Below are positions 1 through 11,960 of a stretch of 64,000 bases of DNA, one piece after another; the stretch's first letter is position 1; every line of letters starts with the position of its first letter. The translations under genes and the position numbers were made by a program. The stretch lies in assembly GCA_958450365.1 (NCBI GenBank), contig CAUEEP010000023.1, positions 277,038-341,037 on the forward strand. The letters are read 5' to 3'. Origin of the DNA: Mesorhabditis belari. Taxonomy: Eukaryota; Nematoda; Chromadorea; Rhabditida; Rhabditidae. A model generated the notes under the pieces. That model saw only the letters and a program-made list of their open reading frames with translations, was not told the DNA's origin and did no database searches.

Positions 1-312
1 TAGCTTATTGTTTTTGTTTTATTCTTTAATTTGTATGTAATGTATACGGATAAATCTTATATTCTTGAAAAGTCGAGTCTTATGGGTCGGTAGAAATACC
101 CTACTCTTTTTCTGAAAGGTCGATTTTGCCAGATTTCCTTACAAAACATACTGTTGGTGGCAATGGGGCATTACTTTTGTGGACCACTGTATCAGGAAAT
201 CCTTTAATATCAAACAAATTATTAATATAAACATTCCCAAAGAAGTACCGAGCCTCCCCCGTGTTTAACTGTTGGAATATTGTACGCCTCAACGTCCCGT
301 GTGTTCTTTGTT
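1..312. other. no recognisable gene
   Basis: AT-rich sequence before the Tc1 relic. No exon, RNA gene or repeat structure was recognised. The open frames here have no family resemblance. Confidence 0.5.
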
Positions 313-735
313 GGGAATGTTTTTCGGGTTCGGAAGTTGGTCCACTCATGCGCATAAAAGGCCGAAAAGTATGTGGATATCATGGAAAATTATATGTTGC
401 CTTGTGTTAAGCAAAATTTGCCTAACGGATGGACTTTTCAACAAAGTCGCGACCCCAAACACACAGTCCAACGGACCAAAACTTTGTTCAATCGAAATCG
501 CGTGTCCGTTCTTCAATGGCCTGCTCAGAGTCCCGATGCAAATCCTATTGAACATATATGGAATTACTTGAAGAAACAATGCCAAGGATATAAAGCGAAA
601 AGATTCTGGTGATTTGTACCGGAAATTACAAGAGAGAGTGGGCAAAAATTGATGCAGGAGTTATCAAAAAGCTTATTGAATCAATGCCTCGGCGAGTTGA
701 AGCTATTATTGATGAAAAGGTCAAAATGCAAAATA
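313..735 (+). pseudogene. Tc1-like transposase, C-terminal relic
   Basis: This is the decayed C-terminal half of a Tc1-family DDE transposase. Three plus-strand frames must be joined: about 315-390 (GPLMRIKG), 373-612 (DIMENYMLP, then FQQSRDPKHT and QWPAQSPDANPIEHIWNYLK) and 609-735 (IKKLIESMPRRVEAIIDEK). In the family the second catalytic Asp sits in QDNDPKH and the Glu in SPDxNPIExxW. Here the Asp of the first motif is lost (QSRDPKH) while the Glu motif survives. The N-terminal HTH half and the terminal repeats are not recognisable. It abuts the left edge of the duplicated block near position 800. Non-functional. Confidence 0.85.
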
Positions 736-1404
736 TTAGTTCTTTTTCGATTTTGATTATATTTATAATACTTTTGTTGAATAAATATCTTTAGAGCTCG
801 AAAACTTTTAGTTTTTTTCATAAGTTGAACCAACTCGTTTGCACATCTTTGGCAAAAAGTGTTTATTCTCATCACTCAAACAAGTCACTTATTTCAACTG
901 TGTAGTTTCAAAGACAGACTAACTAATTTCATGAATGGGTATCACAGTAGTCACGTATCTATAAAAGTTAAACAGAATGGGAAAGAAAGCGACATGTTAT
1001 CAATAACGAAATAGGAATCACTGGAGTTTACAGCCTACAAACGATCAACTGTTTTGAATTGAAAGATTGAAAAAAGCTACCAGCTAGCGTTGAAAAAGAA
1101 AAAGATGTCTAGTGAAAGAATAAATGTAAAAAAAGAGATGGGATTGGCGCATCTCTCAGCTTGATTTGATGGATTTTGGGTTACCGGTGATGGATCGTCG
1201 AATCGATTGTGGAAAGAACGAACAAAATGAATCTTCACGAAGCATCTCTTGTATTTCTCCCATTTGGACATAATGTGACATTGAAGCTGAAGTATTTCAC
1301 AATCAATTTTTTCACTGTTTTGCCTTTTACCTTAACCTCTTGCACATTGAAAAGTGTCGTGTTGACGCTAAAAGAGAATTGAATCAAATTCAAAAAATAA
1401 GTTG

Positions 1405-4400
1405 TTATTTTAAAGAAGCTAACTCGCTATCTATCCAATCGTCGCCGGAACTCTTCAAATATTGAACCGAGATTTGACCGAATCCAATAGAGTTTGTTTG
1501 AAACGATATGTTGACGGGAAAAATATCTGAAAACAAACAGAATATGTTCCCTTTTAATCGAAATGGAAAAACAACATGACGTTTGTGGAGCACTCAGTGC
1601 ATTGTGATTAATTCATGTGCACTCGTTCCAGCTTTTGTTAACAAGTTTCATCTGTTTGCTACCATAACAAGAGAAATTTAATACAATAAAAATTATCTTA
1701 TTATCTTATCTTCAAAATTTAATACAATAAGTTTGATGGTTTTCACACAATCTTGCTACCAGATGCCTTGTAGAGTTTGCTACCAAATCGAACCGGCACA
1801 AATTTTCCGACTTCGATACGAATCTGAGCCGGGACCGTTAAGTGCAAATGTCTACAGGTAAAGAAAAGAAAGATAAAAAAAAATACACTTGACCGCAAAA
1901 ATAGGCAGCGTCTATTCGGTACAACGGGATACTCGTTTGATCCTCGAGAACCACGAGAAAGACCGTCCCACCACAATTACGAAGTCAGCGGCGGGTCGGT
2001 GCCCACTGTACGAGAAAGATATGAAACAAGCAAAGCAATGTCAAAATTTACTGGAATATGTGCTGAAAGCGATACTTGGAGCACATCCAGGTGGTATGTA
2101 GATACTGTAGGATGGAGATGTGAGAGATTGCTCTTGAAAGACATCGGTATCACTAAAGACACATTGAAATTTGGGTGCTCTTTTCTAAAGTGGCTAAAAA
2201 CCTCTTCGTCTAATTCTCAATGATTCAAACAGCTCAATTTTAGTATCAATTGATGAGGAATCACAATACTCAGTCAGGCAGCGCTTCAATTAAAACTAAT
2301 TCTTTGATTAGTGTTGTTCTAGAAATTAGGTGTCTTTTAGAAAGGAGAACACTCTGTTTGAGACGTTACCCGAAGAATTGAAAGACTTACCGATACGTGT
2401 TCAATAGAAGCTCGGGATGGCCAAGGAAGTTACTGGGTGGCCCGTTGACTATTTGATACTCGCACGAGCGATTCCCGTGATCCTAAAAGACAGTTTTTGT
2501 GGGTTTTCGTTGAAAACCAGAAAATGTCTGCAGTAAACGGGAGGTCATTGCTCCAGTACTCTTTATGATCATCGTTCAATGTTTTGTTAACACTACTTGC
2601 ATATCGTGGAAAGCAATAAATAACTTAGGACCATAGCTTGGCTTTCTCTGTCAAATCTCCAGCGTTCTCCAGAGGAACTAAACGTTAAATCTGCTTACTC
2701 CGCGAAATTTTCTCAGTTGCAGGACTTTGTCGAATTCTAAAACCATCAAAAACCACGTTCCGCGTGGCGACTCGGCGAATCGAAAGCCGAATTCACGCAT
2801 GTGAAGCAAATCGTTGACGGGCAAGAAGAAGAAATTCGTCTCATCTGAAAGGAAGGGGAAATCACTAGACATGATCATTCGGTCCAATTCGATCACAACC
2901 GAAATTTCGTAGTTTTTTGTAACTTTGATCCTGTTCAAACTGGTCATAATTTATCACTAGATCTTCTCATTCTTTTGTCAGCAATCGGTCTTGAACTTTG
3001 TGGTGCTGGTCGGATTCAAACCGGTGTGAGTTTATCATTTCAAAGTCACACACTAATCAAAACGAAAACAAACACTCAAAAGCGTTTAGAGAAAGAGAAC
3101 AATTTTTTAAGAGAACAATTTTTGTCCATCATTCTAAAATGCACTATTTTTCGAAAAATTACGCGGGTTACGCTAGGGCATTTTAGAATGGAGGACAAAA
3201 ATTGTTCTCTGTAAACGCTGTTGAGTAAACAAACCGAGCGTTGTGTTGGGCACTCGAAATGAGTAGCCCCCATAGAAAGTGGCCGAAAGATCGGCATCCG
3301 AACCCAAATAGACGCGACTTTCTTTGATGAGACGAGCCTGTAGCAGAAAATATACACGTCGAGAGGTGTACCTGAAAGATACAGTCAAAACAAAAACAAA
3401 GATTTGTCACCGAATCTCCCAATCTTTGATTTCTGGACGTTCACCGTTGATTTCGTATGGGGATGAGTTGATGCAACGGCTCTAGAAAAAGAGAAAAACA
3501 AATAAGGGTGGCACTTTTCTGATACCTCATCCTCAATGTAACAAGAAAACGAAATATCAATGATGATCGGACAACTCGAAGCATTTGCACATTTCCTCTC
3601 CACACAAATTGGCTTCACACCAGTCGCTTTTTAAATATGATTTCAAAAAAGTGTTTGGACATTTGGTGGGCACAAAATTTGCATTAGAAACATCTCTGCT
3701 TACATTTTAAAGACGCTCATCAAGTTAACACACTTTCAGGACAAATCGCTGAATTTTCTTTAAGAATTATCAAAATGACATTCATCTGGGCCTATTTGCA
3801 AGCAGTTAAATGTTGATTTAACTTTAACTAAGCCTAAGCCTAAGTCTTAGCCCACTAGAACATAAGTACCAAAAGACGAAGAAATAAACGAACCCTCTTG
3901 AAGGAGGATATTTTCGACGTTGAGGAGAACTTGTGGGTTCTCGGTGCTCAACGTGTAGGTCAGCTTGCATTCGACGAGTTTCGGATCGACTGGCGCTCCA
4001 CTCGCCTTCACCACAAAACCAAAACGATCTTTTGTGCCATTTTGAAGGGGACAAAACTCGAGCTACAATATCTCCCAATCCAATTATTGCTTTTTAAACG
4101 ATCTCACATGAAAGCATTCCGCTGAAACGGCGACTTTTTGTTGATCGACGAGACTGAAATGATCTCATTTTTGCTAATCTCTGCCACAAACTCGATGCTT
4201 TTTGATTCGATTATCGGATTTATGCAAAATCCCTTGTCGTTTGGTGGATTTGAGCCATAAAACAATTTCAGAGTACCGTTTTCCAATTCGATCACATCAA
4301 TGGCGATGCGGCGCTCGGTTTTTGGCTAAAATTCATTCGTGTACAATCGTGGGAATGGTATTTTTGGTCTAGACGTTTATAGGAGTATAATGAAAAACCC

Positions 4401-4840
4401 TTTATACTCAACTATTCCGCAGAATGACAGAGTAAACCTGGGAATATTGGGCTGCATGTCCAGAGGAGCATAACGGTAAAACACGTGTGGCGTCTCTTTT
4501 ATCCACAAGTTCTTTTCACTATTAAATAAAATTTTAAAAACTCAGTCAATCTACGGAATAGTTGAGTATAAAGGGGTCTACTACGTGCTCCTATAGACAT
4601 CTAGACCAAAAGACCCTGTTTGTTTAAAATCCCCACAACTAACGGCGAGAAATCGGCTCGAGCCTGTTGACATTGTGGGTAATCGGTTGGATTATCGAAA
4701 GGCCATGGATAACTGTATGATGTAAGATAAGTTGGAAGATGATTGTAGACCGAATCCGCCTCAGTTTGCGCTGAAATCAAGAAAAACAATGGAAAAGCCA
4801 ATTCACAGACCCATAACAGCCGTAAAAGTACAGTAGTCAT
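1405..4840 (-). CDS. uncharacterised secreted protein, copy A (multi-exon)
   Basis: Minus-strand gene starting at ATG 4838-4840 with a signal peptide (MTTVLLRLLWVCELAFPLFF...), followed by a Pro/Tyr-rich segment (SYSYPWPFDNPTDYPQC). Probable later exons are about 4112-4330 (RRIAIDVIELENGTLKLFYG), 3898-4065 (CPLQNGTKDRFGFVVKASGA), 3530-3612 (PICVERKCANASSCP), 3409-3480 (SRCINSSPYEINGERPEIKD), 3205-3372 (LGSDADLSATFYGGYSFRV) and 2710-2947 (FGFRFAESPRGTWF). The last is perhaps followed by 1405-1530 (SSGDDWIDSELASLK then stop). Scattered Cys and Asn-Xaa-Thr sites fit an extracellular product. No domain family was recognised. A foldback MITE (4362-4611) lies between the first two exons. Exon joints are only partly resolved. 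The copy at 18630-20679 is closely related. Confidence 0.5.
1487..2689. other. 1.2-kb segment present only in copy A
   Basis: Copy B joins the flanking sequences directly (about 18688-18694), while copy A has about 1.2 kb between them. No terminal inverted repeats are visible at its edges. It contains exon-like minus-strand frames, for example one after TTACCTGTAG near 1850 enco­ding VPAQIRIEVGKFVPVRFGSK. A deletion from copy B therefore looks more likely than an insertion into copy A. Confidence 0.5.
3113..3211. repeat. short hairpin, about 100 bp
   Basis: The arms start GAGAACAATTTTTGTCC and end GGACAAAAATTGTTCTC, with related ATTCTAAAATG blocks inside. Copy B has only the right arm (about 18993-19045). 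The structure therefore changed after the duplication. Confidence 0.7.
4362..4611. repeat. foldback MITE, copy A
   Basis: Inverted repeat of about 250 bp. The ends read TTTTGGTCTAGACGTTTATA and its imperfect reverse complement. The inner arms share CTTTATACTCAACTATTCCG. The same element sits at the same place in copy B (20211-20450), so it was inserted before the duplication. It lies in an apparent intron of the minus-strand gene ending at 4840. Confidence 0.85.
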
Positions 4841-5117
4841 TGCCGAGAAGAGTGATGACGGTGGATGTTGAATAGATTGTCGGTCTGAAGAACTTTTGAA
4901 AATCTATTTTTGAGAACTGACTGATCGAGAGAAAAGTCGAGAGACTCTCGCCATCGCAGACCCGGATCGGATCCGGAAAAAAACGAATAGGTGAAGGGCG
5001 GATTGCATGTGATGTCCACCTAATGGTTAGGGAATTAAGCCATGTTTCGATCGTCGATTAATGCTTTTTCTAAAAACGCGCAGGTTGAGCGAAAAATTCC
5101 AATTGATTCAGCCGCAA

Positions 5118-7725
5118 CTAAAGCTCTTTAGCAACTTGGCCTAACTCACGTCTCCGTTGGTCAATTCTTATGGCTTTAATACAAATTTCATGGATCTTTT
5201 CAAATTTCATAGATCTTTTCATGGGCAATAAATACCAAAATAATAGAGAATAATCAGATGTGAGTACGAAAAAAGTTGCTGAAAAATTGCCCGCTGCGTT
5301 GAGGATTATTTGACCAACATTGAGGCGAATCGTTAGGGTATCGTGCTCACCGTAAAACAAGATGTATAGAGTTTCTGTATTGATTCTTAATGGTCGAGTC
5401 GAGACCATTGCATTATAAGCCAAAACAGTTGATTCTTATTCTCACCTCATACAGCGGCATCGCATTCACGTAATCATCTTCGACTCGACCTTGCAGCTCC
5501 AGATAAAGCGCTGTATTCCCGAGCGGACTTCTTTATGAAAGAAAACAAACCAGGTTTTTTTTCTAGTGAAATTCGACAAACGGTGCTAGAATCGGATCGG
5601 GGACGAGAGTAACCATCGTACTTTTTTTTGACTAAAAAGTACTCGCCTCCACTGACCGGTAGAACGAACATTGGGATCGACTCTAAAGTAAAATCAACAC
5701 TTGAACATTTTGTTTTGGGAAAATGGCAAAGAAAAATTAGCATATGAAAATTAGCAGTGTGCTTATCAAAAAAACAGGTCTGTTATCCAAATTTCAATAG
5801 TATTTATTTTTAATATCAAAACGTCAGATCGGAAATTGAATCACCCCCGATTTCCTCTAGTTAAATGTTTAACTGGTGAGCATAAAGCTTGGTTTCGTAA
5901 TATTGTATTATTGGGTTGGGGAGAATGAGTCGGCGCCAAACTTTAAAGGGACTTTTTGCACACATAAAGCCTTCTTTAAACATACGTTTGGTTTCATCAA
6001 AAGGATCCACTATTTCTCTACAAAATCACTTTTGAGAGATTCCACAAAGCTTTTCTTTCGTGGAGTTTATGAACTTCCAAACGTAGCTGGTTAAAATGGC
6101 AAAGAGTCCGACTCATCATTTGAACAGTTTCTTTCACATAAACCTTCTTTGGTGTTAATATAAAAAAGATAGAGCACATTCAATTACTTAAGTTGCCAAA
6201 TTTGCAGGAAGATCCCACTAATGGTTTTTTCTAGATCACAGTTTGTAGTTTTTGTGAAAAAATGGCTTTTTCTTGAGCGGAGGCGCTGTTTGAATTTTCT
6301 TTTAAATGTCATTTTGTAGAGAATTAGTTAACCATTCTATGAGTATCAAACGCATATTATTTGACGAAGTCGAATAGAAGTTTTAGACATTTTTTTCATT
6401 TTCGGCGCCGACTCATTCTCCCCAACCCAATAGATTGGCTCATAAGTCTTTAGACAGTTTTTTTCCACTAGGGGTATAAATGACAAAATTACCAAACCTA
6501 CAATGGCTCTAAATAAAATAGAATAGAAAACGTTTATTATTCATTCTTCGATTTTTTTAAGACGATTTGAATCCACTTTCAAGCAAATTCAAAAGTGAAA
6601 AACGTGTTTTTCATTAAAAAAATCTATAAAAACCTCTACGAAGAAATTGGCTGAACAGACGATTCTGAAAATTCGGCTATATACCTAACTTTTTGCGCTT
6701 TATCTTTTAGTTATTGAAAACAACATAGGTTTCTGTGGACCAAAGCGTTTAAATTGCGTTTTCGGGCTGTCACATTTTTTACCCAACTTCGCGCCCCCAT
6801 AAAAAACCAAAGACAAAACATTTTCATAAGATTTGAACATTATTTTATAGAAAAATAGTAGGCCTTTCTAATGAAGGAAACCGTAGATCAATTGATGAAT
6901 TTGTCATTTATAAACCCTAGTAGAAAAAAAGTGTCTAAAGACCGGGCCAACCTAATAGGTTCTTCATCTCTCTCCTTTCCCCTACCATTAACCCATTGCC
7001 GAACACGAAATGAGAAGGCGAAACCATTTTGAGAGACTTTTTGCGAGACAGCTCTCACGATGAGACGTTTCTCTCCGTTTAGACGATATGAGCAAGAATA
7101 GAGATCATCCCAAGTGGTGTTGAAGCCCATCGGATCAAGAATTAAAGCTCTAAAGGTTTGTTTGATAAGTTTGTTGTCAACCAAAGAGCAACCGCCATTC
7201 ACAATGGGGATTCAATGGTGGTTTTCCGTTGATTGTGAATGGATATGGATCTTTGCAGATGACAATGTTCAAATCGGTGTAGTGCTAAATGGGGGAAAAG
7301 GATCTCATTTTCGTGTCCCTCCTCAAATCACTCACTCCTTCTTGTCCATTCGGCACCTCGTTGCACACGCGAAAAGAGAAATCGACAAGGAAATCACAAT
7401 CGACACAACCGTTCACTTGAATACTCTAAAGTGCTGAGCACAATTACTCAATTATGATTCTAATTTAGAGATTAAAACTGAACATAGGAAACAACTTGAA
7501 TTAGACATAAAAATAAGCACCAGTTGAAGGGTTATCTAAGAAAGACGTGCTCAGCTAGTGATTGAGGAAAATCTTTTTTGATTCTCTCAAATTATTTACC
7601 TTCCATTTATCCAAATTAACTCCATGCAAAGCATAAGATGGAAATTGAGTAGTTAAATTGAAAACCGTTTTTAACGATTGTGTGGCAGTTATGTAGAAGA
7701 GAAGGAATAAGGAGAAAATAGGCAT
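5118..7725 (-). CDS. uncharacterised secreted protein, first gene of copy A (probably decayed)
   Basis: The first exon is 7600-7725: a 42-codon signal-peptide exon (MPIFSLFLLFYITATQS, then LKTVFNLTTQF) with a GTAAAT donor. Further coding blocks follow on the minus strand: about 7320-7425 (IQVNGCVDCDFLVDFSFRVC), 7205-7300 (ICKDPYPFTINGKPPLN), 6960-7202 (NGGCSLVDNKLIKQTFRALI), 5600-5690 (IPMFVLPVSGGEYFLV) and 5118-5560. Moving from KPPLN to VNGGC needs a one-base shift in both copies. A homopolymer A run near 5626 is two bases longer than in copy B and breaks the frame shared with it. The mariner-like MITE at 5908-6955 lies between coding blocks. Family not recognised. It is either a pseudogene or has exon joints I misplaced. 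Confidence 0.45.
5908..6955. mobile_element. mariner-like MITE, copy A (outer element)
   Basis: Non-autonomous element with terminal repeats of about 60 bp. The left end begins TTA, then continues at 6433 as GATTGGCTCATAAGTC. The right end (about 6893-6955) reads ATTTATAAACCCTAGTAG ... GGCCAACCTAA. Flanking TA duplications are at 5906-5907 and 6956-6957. Another MITE (5911-6430) has landed in the TA of its terminal TTAG. The copy B equivalent is 21715-23536. Confidence 0.8.
5911..6430. mobile_element. 520-bp TA-flanked MITE with perfect 27-bp TIRs
   Basis: The left terminal repeat 5911-5937 (begins TTGGGTTGGGGAGAATGAGT, ends CGGCGCC) and the right repeat 6404-6430 are perfect inverse copies. 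The element is flanked by TA at 5909-5910 and 6431-6432. Copy B has the uninterrupted site (about 21707-21728). There is no coding capacity of note (the 72-codon frame at 5876-6094 has no resemblance). The ends and TA target fit the Tc1/mariner superfamily. Confidence 0.95.
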
Positions 7726-8154
7726 CGTTTAAAACGTCGAACCGATATGATTTTCTCAACTATTTATGCTGGGACGACTCTTTTTTTTTGAGAAAAGAAA
7801 CCCTGGTATGCTTTGTGACTTTGAGAGTGAAAAAAATCGTAAAGGTTCTTATGTGCTAGATGCAGAATCGATGGGACAAAGGAAGGGAATTACACGAGAA
7901 ATCGACGGGAAAAGGAGGATTATTTTTATGATAACAAGAAATATACCTAAAAAAGATATGTGAATAGAAAAGAAAATTCATTTTCAGTTATGTTCCGGGA
8001 CATGAAAAAACTAAAGAGTTGAGACCAAATTTGATATAAAACTTAGTGATTTTTACAGCATCATGATAGCTTTTTGTATTTTGTTGCCATTTTGTTCAGC
8101 CCTGTCGGCTCTCTGTCCAATTTTTTCCTAATTTACTGGTAGTTGTTTATAAAA

Positions 8155-8826
8155 TCATTTTTTTTTGAAAGCTTTACGCAAAAATTTCTAAATTTTAATT
8201 AAAAGAAAGGTTTTTTCACGAAAATGGAATTTCGTGAGATCAAAAATGTTCTCAAAAGCGGTATGACCTTGAGAATGATTTAAAGACAAATACTTAGTTT
8301 TAGGTGTAATTATAAAAACCGTAAACTACTCGGAAGTTGTTGGAGTTTGAGAATATCAGAGTTCGCCCACACAGAAGCAAAGTACAAATAAATAGCAGTA
8401 CATGTGGTAGGTTATAGGGAAAAAGGGAAGGCTTTCATTTTCCCAAAAACAAATGTAAAATCTTAATAGATTTACCGGTTTTTTTAGAAATAAGTGTAAA
8501 TTTGGATGAGAATTTTGTCTAAAGCATAACAATTATCGCCAAAATATCGACATTTCTGCGATTTCTCTCAGGTGTTGAATGCCGTTTCTATGGGCTAAAC
8601 CAGAAACGCACCAATAGCCATCCCAAATTGTCTGAGCCTGAGCAAAGAGAGAATTAAACCGTTAGATTTCTGACAAACACTGTTGCTGTTGTCATCTTAG
8701 GGGGCGTGATTTGGTCTGGTCATTGCTTCGACTTAATTAAACTTGGTGTGCCAGGGATTGAAAGATCGGCCTATGATCCCAGAGAAAGAAGAAACGCAGA
8801 AAATTTACTGTGTGGCAATCGATTTT
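8155..8826. other. no recognisable gene
   Basis: AT-rich sequence at the right-hand, poorly conserved part of copy A. No exon or RNA gene was recognised. Confidence 0.4.
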
Positions 8827-9230
8827 ATAAACAACTATTTATTTCACCACCCATAAAAAAGAATGTCCGTTAAACAGGGTTCATAGCGCATAAGCCCCCC
8901 TCCCCAAGATGACAAAAGGTTTTGAGACGGCACAGATAAAAATTGTTGTCATCTTGGGGGGAGGTCTTATGCGCTATGAACCTTGTGGACTTGAAAAAGA
9001 ACTCCAGTGAAACTCTAAATATTCGTTTTTTTTGTGATTTCTGATTAAGTCTTTGGATTATTTCAATAGCTTTCGAATTTCACTCAAAAAGACTTGCTCA
9101 AAACTTGCTTTCAGATTTTATTGATAGCTGAGAACAAACTTGCTGTCATCTTGGGGGGAGGTCTTATGTGCTATGAACCCTGTTTAACGGACATTATTTT
9201 TTATGGGTGGCGAAATAAATAGTTGTTTAT
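8827..9230. repeat. foldback element with nested GGGGGGAGG hairpin
   Basis: The outer arms (about 8827-8925 and 9140-9230) share ATAAACAACT, GTCCGTTAAACAGGGTTCAT and GCGCATAAG followed by a C-run. Inside lies a smaller hairpin (about 8885-8982) whose right arm is TTGTTGTCATCTTGGGGGGA. The small hairpin belongs to the family also seen at 24991, 25566, 26161 and 26430. Confidence 0.8.
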
Positions 9231-9232
9231 AG

Positions 9233-9399
9233 TTGAAAAGGTGAAATCTCATCTTTCGAATCAATCCAAGAAAAATCCCAGTAATTTATGTTCAGCAATT
9301 CGCTTACTTTACGCATTTAACAGTGACATCGATGGCATCGAATTGCACTATCGAATGCCGAGCGAAGCATCGACGACAACGAACAAGATGTACGTTTTC
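9233..9399 (+). pseudogene. possible glycoside hydrolase 18 (chitinase-like) fragment
   Basis: A plus-strand frame encodes CSAIRLLYAFNSDIDGIELH, which faintly resembles the GH18 strand FDGIDIDWE where the catalytic Glu would lie (here DGIELHY). The fragment is isolated. It is preceded by a foldback element and followed by no recognisable chitinase exons. It could equally be chance. Confidence 0.25.
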
Positions 9400-9889
9400 T
9401 ATTTCTTCTTTTTTAATTAGGGCTTAGGTTCCTGATCAAGATGTGAAAATCATCGATTAAAGTGAATCGATTCGGGGCGCAATCACACCCACATACAAAT
9501 AAGCACATATTAAAAAAATGCATTGGATGAGGATCATGAAAAATCAGAGTAAAAAACTGCAGCACTTGGGGGGAGGGGGCTAGTAAACTAGCCCCCCGAT
9601 CCCTCCCAAGCACTCCCCGGTGAGGGAGTTTCTTGGAGGAAATGTATGAAATGCTTTACGCGTTTGCTTAGGGAAAAGGTGATAGATTTAATTTTGTTGA
9701 ACTTATTTAATTTCACGATTTTCGTTTTTCGATTTCAATTAATTGATGAAGCAAAGTGTTTTTTTCGTTGTTCACCCACGCATTCAAAGATTTAAATCTT
9801 TATTTCTTTGCCTTATTATGTTCAATATTTTTTTTCAATATTTCAACAGTTTGAACGTTTTTCTTTCTGGGTTTCGGTTCGTGTGTAGG

Positions 9890-9971
9890 TGGTTAAACTT
9901 TTGGCCGTTGATCATTCTGATCATCGGCTTTCGTGGCATTCGTGAGAATTAGCCCAAAAGTTGAACCACTT
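9890..9971. repeat. imperfect hairpin
   Basis: The arms GTGGTTAAACTTTTGG and CCAAAAGTTGAACCAC pair with one mismatch around a loop of about 48 bp. No gene is associated. Confidence 0.6.
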
Positions 9972-10021
9972 TGTTAGTGAGTCTAGTGGCCTCATAGCGG
10001 TCTCTTGGCATTTAGGTTTGT

Positions 10022-10370
10022 CTTTGCATCACTAATTTTTTTTTGTCACAATCAGTTAGTGTTTGTTTGGTTTCACTTTTTTGAGTCTGTAAATATATTG
10101 AGTCTGCTATCCCTGATTCATCCGCCTTCGTCTTTAAATAAATTTTTTTTTTAAATTTCCATAAGCCTATTTTTTTCATTAAAACTTTAATTCGCCCATA
10201 TTATTTTGCAATTGAATAAACTTTTATTTCTATTATTTAAAGTCAGCCGTCAAAAGTTATTTTGTATACCCATCGATAAAAACATAGAGAAAAACAGCCT
10301 TGAAGAGTAGTGCGCTAAAATGTCATTTTTGTATAGTTAAAATGGCACTTTAGCGCATCGAAACAATTAA
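10022..10370 (+). repeat. dispersed repeat, inverted copy of 44400-44735
   Basis: Shares long stretches with the reverse complement of 44400-44735, including AACTTTTATTTCTATTATTT and AAAACATAGAGAAAAACAG. It ends in a hairpin built on GTGCGCTAAAATG and GGCACTTTAGCGCA. A related GCACTTTAGCGC hairpin occurs at 10768-10815. No coding capacity was seen. It is probably a non-autonomous transposon. Confidence 0.75.
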
Positions 10371-11010
10371 CATATACACAGAATATTACCATATATTACA
10401 ATGTAATTAAATTTGATCTACATCTCACATGATGTACATCAAGTAAGATCTACATTATCTGATATGTACATCAGAGACATTTGTATTCATGGGTGCAAGA
10501 AAAACGAGGGAGTCGAGTCATAGAGTAAAATAAAGCATGGTATAGAAAAACGGCACTTTAATCGAATTATAGATCGTGCAAGTTGACCAACTTTTGCAGG
10601 TAGTTCTTGATTGTTCAACTTAGATACAAATTTTCTCTATGTTCTTACACATGAGTACACAAAAGAAATTGTAGCTTTTTATAACCAAATTTCATAAGGA
10701 TCATTTTATAACCAAAATTAAGTCTATCTGATTACTGGAAGTCGAGTTATAAAGCAAATAGAGAAGTGCCCTAAAGTGCCATTTTGACTATAGAAAAACA
10801 GCACTTTAGCGCAATACTCTTTAGTAAATGGAAAGACGAAATCTGGAACTCGAGTCTCACAATGATTCCCTTCAACTTTTATGGGCAACGTGTTGAAAAA
10901 CGGGGAATTCATTTATGAAATCAACGAAAATTCACCCAAATTTTGAGGCGTCGCTCAAAAAGGATACAGTATGTTATGATACAACAAAAAAACTTTTAAT
11001 TTATCTCTCG

Positions 11011-11960
11011 TTAATGTCTACAAAAAGTTAAGAACAGTTCTATTGTTCGTAAAGGGGACTGGAAAATGGAATCGTTGGTTTTCAAAGCCTTCCCCGATTC
11101 TTCCATGCACCAACAAGCAGCGAGGTGGTCATTAGCAGGCTGTAAATTCCCATAGATTTTCAAATTTACAAAACAAACATCGAAAGAGCATTTGATTTGG
11201 AACTTGAAAGGCCGGAGCAACTGTCCATCCAATGAATCGGTAGATTGAATTGAATAAAAAGTACAGAGACTTGCCGCTACAGTCAATGGAAAGAGCAACT
11301 TGTTGGCTTTTTGATCAGATTTGTCAGCACTTTCCTGGAATTAAAGAATAAAGAACGATTTTCTTATTTGTTTTCTATTGTACAAGTCAATTAATGCACC
11401 ATTCTCCACGTTTTTACAGCTGTCATCAAAGCCAAAACTCCTGTCAACAAAGTGACCAAGACACGAATTCTCCAAGCAAAATACTCCCAAATTGTCTCGT
11501 AAAGTTTCTCTTGCGTTGATTCATAATAAACATTCGGATAATAAGAGTAGCCAATGAAGAGCTTCACTTTCATACCAACTGAAGGAGTTGATTGCAAAGA
11601 AGAAAAAGAACTTAGAAGGCTTATCGTATCTATTGATAAGTTTGAAATAAATTGATGGAAAGATTGTCACTGCTGTGATGAAGAGAAGAAAATATTTGAG
11701 AGAGCTTTGGTGGTAGTGATTGTTAAAGAGAACGGTGAGAGCACTTGAAAATTCATTGAAATCATTGAAAAACCGATGATTTCTTCATTTTTTATTGTAG
11801 ATTTTATTGTCATCAATTCGATGATAGCTGCCTGAAATTTCAATATTGAATGCTTATAAATATCATTCACTGGAAGAAGTATTTGAAAAATGATTGGAGT
11901 ATAGAAATCATTGAGACGAGTGGCTTTGGCTTGTTTAGCCACCAAATACGGCTTGAGTCG
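11011..11960 (-). CDS. hypothetical membrane protein region (exon structure unresolved)
   Basis: Several minus-strand frames look coding. 11667-11945 has hydrophobic stretches (YTPIIFQILLPVNDIYKHSI). 11391-11597 ends in a clear membrane helix (VLVTLLTGVLALMTAV, then KTWRMVH and stop). 11011-11298 is Cys-bearing (CSFDVCFVNLKIYG). They may be exons of one or two genes, but I could not join them in phase with convincing splice sites. No family was recognised. Confidence 0.35.

Larger units (their letters stand above)
800..9840 (+). repeat. segmental duplication, copy A
   Basis: Long direct repeat of 18010-26885. Matching anchors include the TTATTCTCATCACTCAAACA stretch (about 861 and 18060), the exon ending at 4840 (matching 20679), the signal-peptide exon at 7600-7725 (matching 24177-24302) and the block 9520-9840 (matching 26595-26880). 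Copy A differs by a MITE at 5911-6430, extra sequence at about 1487-2689 and about 165 bp at 2950-3120. The section 8155-9520 is only patchily alignable. The two copies are about 17 kb apart and in the same orientation. Confidence 0.9.

Noticed and set aside
2985..3035. tRNA-like GGATTCAAACC motif in copy A
   Set aside because: No A box at proper spacing, T stem mispairs on both strands, and no acceptor stem.
8645..8670. Possible spliced-leader RNA gene (GGTTTAATT on the minus strand)
   Set aside because: Only the first nine bases of SL1 match. The following bases and a Sm site are absent.
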